From positions 1 through 12,313 of the forward strand of contig JBCCFD010000225.1 in the NCBI GenBank assembly GCA_039029915.1: a DNA stretch of 12,313 nucleotides, in the 5' to 3' direction. Below are positions 7,193 through 11,244 of this stretch, one piece after another. The notes under the pieces were generated by a model. The model did no database searches. It saw nothing but the letters and a program-made list of their open reading frames with translations, and had not been told where the DNA came from. Positions within the stretch are counted from its first letter, which is position 1. Each line of letters opens with the position of its first letter. Both the position numbers and the translations under genes were made by a program. This DNA comes from QQUD01 sp039029915 (lineage in GTDB: Bacteria; Chloroflexota; Anaerolineae; Promineifilales; Promineifilaceae).

Positions 7193-7573
7193 ATGATTAG
7201 TGCGTTGTTGTTAAATTTAATTGATGTAAACGAGGTGGGCGAGAGTGTCGCGGTATGTGATGTGAAAACGGCCGTTGCCGGTCAAAAAATTGCTGAAACC
7301 CATATCGATGACGAATCAATCTATCTGATATTATCTGGGCAGCTTTGGGTAGAACAAGAGCTGCAGATTCTTGACTTTGCCCAGCCCGGTGAATTTATTG
7401 ATATGCTAGACCTGTGGGAAATGCACGGTAGTGGATTCGATATTATCGCGCGAGGCGATTGCCAATATATGAAGGTGGATAATGAAATGGCCGAACTACT
7501 GGAAATACACCCGCCAGCTTTTATCCTGCGAATAATGGCAAGGTTACAAGCCGATATTTTAAAATCGAATTGA
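7193..7573 (+). CDS. Lone cyclic-nucleotide-binding-like domain protein
   Basis: This 126-residue protein starts at an ATG with GAGG 8 bases upstream. The pattern IYLILSGQLWVEQE (43-56), then LDFAQPGEFIDMLDLW (60-75), DIIARGDCQYMKVD (83-96) and a final helix LLEIHPPAFILRIMARLQ resembles the jelly-roll fold of Crp/Fnr sensory domains. There is no DNA-binding helix-turn-helix after it, and the classical phosphate-binding cassette (GE..LL...R.A) is not intact, so cAMP binding is doubtful. It may be a small regulatory or structural protein derived from this fold. It is divergent from the ABC operon. An octamer at 7268-7275 encodes T-A-V within residues 25-29. Assignment is by pattern, not close homology. 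Confidence 0.6.
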   Translation: MISALLLNLIDVNEVGESVAVCDVKTAVAGQKIAETHIDDESIYLILSGQLWVEQELQILDFAQPGEFIDMLDLWEMHGSGFDIIARGDCQYMKVDNEMAELLEIHPPAFILRIMARLQADILKSN

Positions 7574-7626
7574 GAAAATCAACATTTAGAAATATTTTGA
7601 CAAGATTGTTCCCTCTAAATTAGGGG

Positions 7627-7655
7627 TTGACTATTCGTCGTTTTGTCGTTATACT
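7627..7655 (+). promoter_or_regulatory. Near-consensus sigma70 promoter
   Basis: TTGACT (7627-7632) and TATACT (7650-7655) are separated by exactly 17 bp, each one base from consensus. Transcription should begin at about 7662. This is the best-looking promoter in the window. Confidence 0.75.
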
Positions 7656-7662
7656 GATAATT

Positions 7663-7818
7663 ATGTATTCGCTAAATCAAAATAAACGCATCAAACCACA
7701 TAGCTCAAAACAAAACCCTGATCAATTGCCACATCTCAGGCATCAAAAGGGTCAACCATTGCGCGTGTCAAATTTTGATAATTTCGGGCCAAAAGCGTTT
7801 GAAGGATATCCGGCATAA
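7663..7818 (+). CDS. Possible leaderless 51-codon small protein, or small RNA
   Basis: A 51-codon frame begins with an ATG at 7663, one base after the predicted transcription start of a strong promoter, so the message would be leaderless; there is no ribosome site. The peptide is basic and hydrophilic at its N-terminus (MYSLNQNKRIKPHSSKQ) and ends FDNFGPKAFEGYPA, with no membrane segment and no family I recognise. The stop is 28 bases before a strong terminator. Promoter and terminator therefore bracket a unit of about 220 bases. It could equally be a non-coding RNA: the 3' part can form a hairpin (TTTGAAGGAT with ATCCTTTTCAAA). It does not match tmRNA, SRP RNA or RNase P RNA motifs that I know. 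Confidence 0.4.
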   Translation: MYSLNQNKRIKPHSSKQNPDQLPHLRHQKGQPLRVSNFDNFGPKAFEGYPA

Positions 7819-7846
7819 ACCAAAATCCTTTTCAAAACTGTCTTCC

Positions 7847-7881
7847 AAAGCGGGTCTGAATAAAAGCGGACCCGCTTTTTT
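7847..7881 (+). terminator. Strong intrinsic terminator
   Basis: AAAGCGGGTC (7847-7856) pairs perfectly with GACCCGCTTT (7869-7878) over 10 bp with a 12-base loop, ending in a run of six T (7876-7881). It separates the small upstream unit from the tRNA cluster. Confidence 0.9.
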
Positions 7882-7913
7882 GATCCAAAAATAACTTAGC
7901 AAAAATTAAATAT

Positions 7914-8040
7914 GGGAATGTAGCTCAATGGTAGAGCATCTTTTCCAACTTCCAAACACATGACCATCTTTGATGGGCCGGCGGTTGTTGGTTATCGGCT
8001 ATTAACCGGAAGGTTGCTGGTTCGAGTCCAGCCATTCCCT
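7914..8040 (+). tRNA. tRNA-Asn-like gene with 55-nt insertion, anticodon ATT
   Basis: The ends pair as a perfect 7-bp acceptor stem, GGGAATG (7914-7920) with CATTCCC (8033-8039), discriminator T. A D arm is present (GCTC/GAGC, 7923-7937) and a perfect T arm (GCTGG-TTCGAGT-CCAGC, 8016-8032). The 3' part, CTATTAA loop then CCGGAAGGTT, matches tRNA-Asn, but position 34 is A instead of the near-universal G. The anticodon stem is split: TC (7939-7940) and CGG (7996-7998) would pair with CCGGA (8006-8010), with 55 bases inserted between them. The insert folds on itself (CCAAC 7945-7949 with GTTGG 7987-7991; CCATC-TTT-GATGG inside). CCA is not encoded. It may be a decayed tRNA, a tRNA mimic or a spliced or processed RNA. 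At 55 bases the insert is too short for a group I intron. Confidence 0.65.
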
Positions 8041-8165
8041 CTGATATATAAGTACTACGAGAGCGCCAAAGTAAGCAGCATTATGAATTTAAAGCCAAAG
8101 GGCTTTGAACCCACAACTAGTCTCGTATCAACCGTCAAAGATAAAGCTAAGAATTACCAAATTTA
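8041..8165. other. Inter-tRNA spacer with a stem-bounded segment
   Basis: No gene is supported here. TACGAGA (8056-8062) and TCTCGTA (8121-8127) could form a 7-bp stem bounding 72 bases, with an inner hairpin AAAGCC/GGCTTT (8091-8106). It has tRNA-like length but no D or T arm on the plus strand. On the minus strand, TTCAAAG flanked by GGG/CCC resembles a T arm, without a matching acceptor stem. It may be the remnant of a lost tRNA. Confidence 0.3.
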
Positions 8166-8236
8166 CAGGGTGTGGTGTAATGGCAACATGCGGCGCTTGG
8201 ATCGCTGGGATGGAGGTTCGATTCCTTCTGCCCTGA
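8166..8236 (+). tRNA. tRNA-Pro(TGG)
   Basis: A 71-base cloverleaf: acceptor CAGGGTG/TGCCCTG (two G-T pairs), D stem GTGT/ACAT, anticodon stem CGGCG/CGCTG with loop CTTGGAT (anticodon TGG), 4-base variable loop, and T arm GGAGG-TTCGATT-CCTTC. The C1-G72 pair and A73 are the known bacterial tRNA-Pro identity elements and support the assignment. A37 instead of the usual G37 and several wobble pairs make it a weak-looking copy. CCA is not encoded. Confidence 0.8.
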
Positions 8237-8296
8237 CTTTAGTAAAACTATGTAATTGCTTACCGAATTGTTCTCCAACTGTACATTTTGAAAAAC

Positions 8297-8369
8297 GGGC
8301 CGATAACTCAACTGGAAGAGTAGCGGACTTTTAATCCGCCGGTTGCAGGTTCGAGTCCTGCTCGGCTCA
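8297..8369 (+). tRNA. tRNA-Lys(TTT)
   Basis: A 73-base cloverleaf: acceptor GGGCCGA/TCGGCTC, D arm ACTC/GAGT, anticodon stem GCGGA/TCCGC with loop CTTTTAA (anticodon TTT), variable loop CGGTT, and perfect T arm GCAGG-TTCGAGT-CCTGC. Discriminator A, no encoded CCA. All arms pair, so this is the most normal tRNA of the cluster. Confidence 0.95.
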
Positions 8370-8455
8370 TAAACTGCAGGTGCATCGCAAACATCGCTCA
8401 CTGAACCTGTTGAGGTGACAAAAATCTGCATAAGCGCTTTACAAAAAAAAAACAT

Positions 8456-8528
8456 GGTGTATGTAGCTCAGCGGTAGAGCATTCGACTGTGAATCGAAAG
8501 GTCATGGGTTCGACTCCCTTCATTCACC
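8456..8528 (+). tRNA. tRNA-His(GTG)
   Basis: A cloverleaf with G-1 (8456) opposite C73 (8528), the hallmark of tRNA-His. Anticodon stem TTCGA/TCGAA, loop CTGTGAA (anticodon GTG), D arm GCTC/GAGC. There are T-T mismatches in the acceptor stem (position 4 with 69) and in the T stem (50 with 64), which are unusual for a chromosomal tRNA-His and suggest drift or a specialised copy. CCA is not encoded. The putative Y RNA begins 14 bases downstream, so both may lie on one precursor. Confidence 0.9.
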
Positions 8529-8542
8529 CTAAAAATCAAACC

Positions 8543-8626
8543 GTGGGCCGGAGAGATTGGGTTACCTCTTGGGATCGGGCTGAAGAAATTCACCGATTAG
8601 CGTACCAATTTCACACACTCGTCCAC
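8543..8626 (+). ncRNA. Putative bacterial Y RNA (long hairpin before Ro60)
   Basis: The segment folds into one long hairpin. The basal stem is GTGGGC (8543-8548) with GTCCAC (8621-8626). C8549 is bulged and G8550-C8620 and G8551-T8619 continue the stem. After an asymmetric loop, 8553-8560 pair with 8605-8612 (8 bp), TAC 8563-8565 with GTA 8602-8604, ATCGG 8574-8578 with CCGAT 8593-8597, and TGAA/TTCA closes a GAAA tetraloop (8585-8588). Y RNAs that bind Ro60 are hairpins with a conserved basal helix carrying a bulged C, and bacterial ones are usually encoded beside the Ro60 gene, as here. Family membership is inferred from structure and position. It lacks an obvious tRNA-like T arm of its own. 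Confidence 0.55.
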
Positions 8627-8629
8627 ATA

Positions 8630-8686
8630 TATAATATAAAGGTCTGCCGGGTTGCTATGGAGGGCATTTTGCCCGCCCGGTGGACC
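8630..8686 (+). promoter_or_regulatory. -10 box and leader hairpin of Ro60 gene
   Basis: TATAAT (8630-8635) lies in an AT-rich stretch, with only a poor -35. Transcription from it would begin at about 8641-8642, exactly at a GC-rich hairpin. GGTCTGCCGGG (8641-8651) pairs with CCCGGTGGACC (8676-8686) over 11 bp including two wobbles, and GGGC-ATTTT-GCCC (8662-8674) is nested inside. There is no T run, so a leader structure or a second small RNA is likelier than a terminator. Confidence 0.5.
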
Positions 8687-8743
8687 TAGGGGTGGGCCAA
8701 GCGCCAAATTAATTGTGATCAAATGCAAAGAATGAGGTGAATT

Positions 8744-10345
8744 ATGACTAATTTGCGACAATATTTTTCAACTCGAAAAACTGCTCAAAATACGCCTTTG
8801 CTAGGGAAGGATCAGACGGCAAATTCTGCCGGCGGTTTTGTCTGGACGCTGGATAAATGGGGACAACTCGATCGATTCTTAATTTTAGGGAGCGAGGGGG
8901 GAACCTATTATATTCAGCCTCAAAAGCTAACCGTCGATAACGCTGCAAAAGTTATTGACTGCATTGCAGAAGATGGGGTACGCGTTGTCGATCGGGTTGT
9001 TGAAATATCAACAGCTGGACGAGCACCTAAAAACGATCCGGCATTGTTTGTTTTAGCGATGGTTGCTGGCCTAGGGAATGAAGTTTCGCGCCGAGCCGCC
9101 CTTGATGCATTGCCTAAAATTGCCCGAATTGGTACCCATCTATTTCACTTTTTAGAATTTGTGGAGGGATTTCGTGGCTGGGGGCGAGGATTACGCCGAG
9201 GTGTGGCGAACTGGTATACAAACATGCCCGCAGAGCGGTTGGCTTACCAGGCTGTAAAATATCAGCAGCGAGACGGTTGGAGCCACCGAGATGCGCTGCG
9301 CCTTGCTCATCCAAAAGCTCCGTCTAAAGAGCATGCGGCACTGTTTGCCTGGATCACACACGGTATGGAAACACCAGATGTAGATGCGCCGGACTCTAAA
9401 GCGATGCAAACGATTTGGGCGTTTGAGCAAGCAAAACAAGCTGCCTCTGTGGGGGAAATTCAACTACTCATTGAAGAGTATGGGCTACCGTGGGAAGCGA
9501 TTCCGGCTGAGTGGCACGGCACGGCCGAAATTTGGCGCGTGTTGTTGCCGACAATGCCAATCGGTGCGCTATTGCGAAATTTAGGACGATTAACCGCAAA
9601 TGGGGTGCTTGCCCCAATGGGTGCAGAAGTAGCGCTGGTTGTTGACATACTAACGAACCAAGCGCTGCTGAGCAAAGCTCGTATTCATCCCATTGCAGTC
9701 CTATCAGCGCTAATCACTTACCAAAACGGGCGTGGGCTTCGTGGCAAACTGACTTGGGTACCCGTTCAGCAAATTGTGGATGCATTGGATGGCGCTTTCT
9801 ATCAAACATTTGCTGCTGTTCAGCCAACGGGCAAGCGGCACCTGTTAGCGCTGGATGTATCTGGATCGATGGGTGTGGGTTACGTGGCAAATACGATTGG
9901 CCTATCACCTCGAATTGCATCGGCAGCGATGTCTTTGTTAACTGCCGTTACTGAGTCACAGGTCACAACAGTTGGGTTTTCACATGAGCTGATTCCATTA
10001 AATATTTCGCCACGCCAGCGGCTGAATGATGTGGTGAAAGCAATTAGCGGCATTCCGTTTGGTGCAACTGATTGTGCTCAGCCAATGCTGTGGGCGATGA
10101 AACACAATATCCAAACGGATGCGTTTATTGTGTATACAGATAATGAAACTTGGTACGGCGATATTCACCCAGCCCAAGCGATACAAGCGTATCGTGACAA
10201 AATGGGCATCAACGCAAAACTCATCGTTGTTGGTATGGTGGCAAACCGATATTCAATTGCAGATCCTGAGGATGCCGGCATGTTGGATGTGGTGGGTTTT
10301 GATACGGCCGTTCCTCAACTGATGTCTGAGTTTATTAGTGGGTAA
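8744..10345 (+). CDS. rsr: Ro60 / Rsr TROVE-domain RNA-binding protein
   Basis: This 533-residue protein is a bacterial orthologue of Ro60, a ring-shaped protein that binds Y RNAs on its outside and the ends of misfolded RNAs in its central hole. The TROVE (HEAT-repeat) ring covers about residues 25-355, with the conserved segments GWGRGLRRGVANWY (145-158) and KYQQRDGWSHRDALRLAHP (172-190). A von Willebrand A domain follows (about 365-530) with a complete metal site: D371-x-S373-x-S375 in DVSGSMG, T442, and D466 in YTDNETW. Length is typical. The ATG has GAGGTG 5 bases upstream. The gene follows four tRNA-type genes and a hairpin RNA. Bacterial homologues act with PNPase in rRNA maturation and RNA decay during stress. 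The 3' end overlaps a convergent gene by 31 bp. No RtcB or PNPase gene is in view. Confidence 0.95.
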   Translation: MTNLRQYFSTRKTAQNTPLLGKDQTANSAGGFVWTLDKWGQLDRFLILGSEGGTYYIQPQKLTVDNAAKVIDCIAEDGVRVVDRVVEISTAGRAPKNDPALFVLAMVAGLGNEVSRRAALDALPKIARIGTHLFHFLEFVEGFRGWGRGLRRGVANWYTNMPAERLAYQAVKYQQRDGWSHRDALRLAHPKAPSKEHAALFAWITHGMETPDVDAPDSKAMQTIWAFEQAKQAASVGEIQLLIEEYGLPWEAIPAEWHGTAEIWRVLLPTMPIGALLRNLGRLTANGVLAPMGAEVALVVDILTNQALLSKARIHPIAVLSALITYQNGRGLRGKLTWVPVQQIVDALDGAFYQTFAAVQPTGKRHLLALDVSGSMGVGYVANTIGLSPRIASAAMSLLTAVTESQVTTVGFSHELIPLNISPRQRLNDVVKAISGIPFGATDCAQPMLWAMKHNIQTDAFIVYTDNETWYGDIHPAQAIQAYRDKMGINAKLIVVGMVANRYSIADPEDAGMLDVVGFDTAVPQLMSEFISG

Positions 10346-10869
10346 TGGTGATGATTAACGGTCGTTTCCGTTTGGGAAACGGCCGTTTTGTCATGGATCG
10401 GACGCTCAGATTGAACTTTCCCCGTCACTTCCTCCAGCATCGCTTCCAACAGTAAAATCGTTTTCATCTGATTTGAGATAATTCGCTTTAAGGCAACTAA
10501 TTGTTCAAGCGTGTCACCGAAGTTTTCATCCTGATGAGACTCCTTGGTGCCATGCTCAAGCCCATCTGGCAAAAAACGATAGCCACCTTCTGGATAGCCC
10601 CGCCAGTTGATAATATATTTGCGACAATCGCTTGGCCCCTGTTTCAATTTTAAGCGCAGTGCTCTAATTAATCGGAAAAGAGAATCATCTGAAACCCCTT
10701 CCCTTCTGACATCGGATGGCCAACTATTTTCAATAATTTCACTCTTCGTTAAATTCACTCGAGGATGCTGCAAGAAATAGAGTAAAAGATTTCTCTCTAG
10801 AGGGGATAACGATACAATAGGTTCTTCTTCTTGATACAATACATTCGTCTTTTTCTCTAACCAAATCAT
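10315..10869 (-). CDS. Winged-helix (OmpR/PhoB-type) regulator
   Basis: This 184-residue protein has a Trans_reg_C winged-helix domain at about residues 15-101: LSPLERNLLLYFLQHP, then NLTKSEIIENSW, recognition helix DDSLFRLIRALRLKLKQ, and wing YIINWRGYPEGGYRF. There is no receiver domain in front. The region after it (about 115-150) is a predicted amphipathic helix or coiled coil (LEQLVALKRIISNQMKTILLLEAMLEEV), perhaps for oligomerisation. The last 30 residues are low-complexity and threonine-rich and coincide with the terminator hairpin. The start has AGGA 7 bases upstream. It converges on Ro60 with a 31-bp coding overlap. Targets are unknown. RtcR-type regulators known from some Ro60 operons are a different family. 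Confidence 0.82.
   Translation of the reverse strand: MIWLEKKTNVLYQEEEPIVSLSPLERNLLLYFLQHPRVNLTKSEIIENSWPSDVRREGVSDDSLFRLIRALRLKLKQGPSDCRKYIINWRGYPEGGYRFLPDGLEHGTKESHQDENFGDTLEQLVALKRIISNQMKTILLLEAMLEEVTGKVQSERPIHDKTAVSQTETTVNHHHYPLINSDIS
10357..10389 (+). terminator. Putative Ro60 terminator built on the octamer
   Basis: AACGGTCGTTTCC (10357-10369) pairs with GGAAACGGCCGTT (10375-10387) over 13 bp with one G-T pair and a 5-base loop, then TTTT (10386-10389). It lies 11 bases after the Ro60 stop. One arm contains ACGGCCGT (10379-10386). The whole element is inside the coding region of the convergent regulator, encoding its T-A-V-S-Q-T-E-T-T-V stretch. The T run is short, so efficiency is uncertain. 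Confidence 0.6.
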
Positions 10870-11069
10870 CTCCAGTTCCTAAGAATTGTGTAAAAACATA
10901 GAGCATTCGACGTGAGGGGGGAATTGTTTTTACTGGCTAAATCAAAAGCTTCTTCGCGATTACTTATTAGGATTGCATAAAATGATGCAATAGTCATCCT
11001 TAATCGAGTTGCCATTAATTTTTCATTCATATTGGAAAAGAGAATCGGTTCACAAAAGATTGGAGTCAA
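10866..11069 (-). CDS. Doubtful small ORF overlapping the regulator start
   Basis: A 67-codon frame opening with TTG (or 54 codons from an ATG at 11030) ends in TGA overlapping the regulator ATG as ATGA, a layout seen in translationally coupled genes. It has no clear ribosome site at either start, no recognised motif, and a composition compatible with chance. Listed only because of the overlap. Confidence 0.2.
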   Translation of the reverse strand: MTPIFCEPILFSNMNEKLMATRLRMTIASFYAILISNREEAFDLASKNNSPLTSNALCFYTILRNWR

Positions 11070-11244
11070 TACGACGTTGCATCAGAAATCTTTAATTATT
11101 TCAGACAAGGGTAATTAAAGAAAATTGATTATAAAGGACTATTGTTCCGTCTATCATCAAACAGCGGATAATGGAATGAGAAGAACCGGAAGGTTTGTGT
11201 GCTTTTTGGCAAACAGCAGCCATCAAATTAGGCTAGACTAAATG
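10870..11244. other. Intergenic gap of 375 bases
   Basis: Apart from the doubtful small ORF, the only clear structure is a perfect 10-bp inverted repeat, TCTTTAATTA (11089-11098) and TAATTAAAGA (11112-11121), with a 13-base spacer, and a weak hairpin GTTTG/CAAAC near 11193-11215 downstream of the membrane-protein gene. The inverted repeat could be an operator upstream of the winged-helix gene. I see no convincing promoter or RNA gene. Confidence 0.4.

Noticed and set aside
7941..7995. Group I intron in the tRNA-Asn-like gene
   Set aside because: Only 55 bases, and no P, Q, R, S core elements; group I introns are several times longer.
8056..8127. 72-base segment with a perfect 7-bp terminal stem as a fifth tRNA
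   Set aside because: No D or T arm on the plus strand; the minus-strand T-loop-like sequence has only three stem pairs and no acceptor partner.
7960..8334. Plus-strand open frame of 124 codons across the tRNA cluster
   Set aside because: It runs through two tRNA genes; its peptide is the usual by-product of translating tRNA sequence.
8147..8455. Minus-strand open frame of 102 codons opposite tRNA-Pro and tRNA-Lys
   Set aside because: Antisense of tRNA genes; segments such as PSRTRTCNRRI are typical artefacts of translated tRNA complements.
8489..8689. 66-codon plus-strand frame between tRNA-His and Ro60
   Set aside because: Begins inside tRNA-His and spans two hairpin RNAs; no ribosome site.
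8744..10345. Generic vWA chelatase or MoxR-associated protein instead of Ro60
   Set aside because: The N-terminal ring has the TROVE segments GWGRGLRRGVANWY and KYQQRDGWSH, specific to Ro60 proteins.
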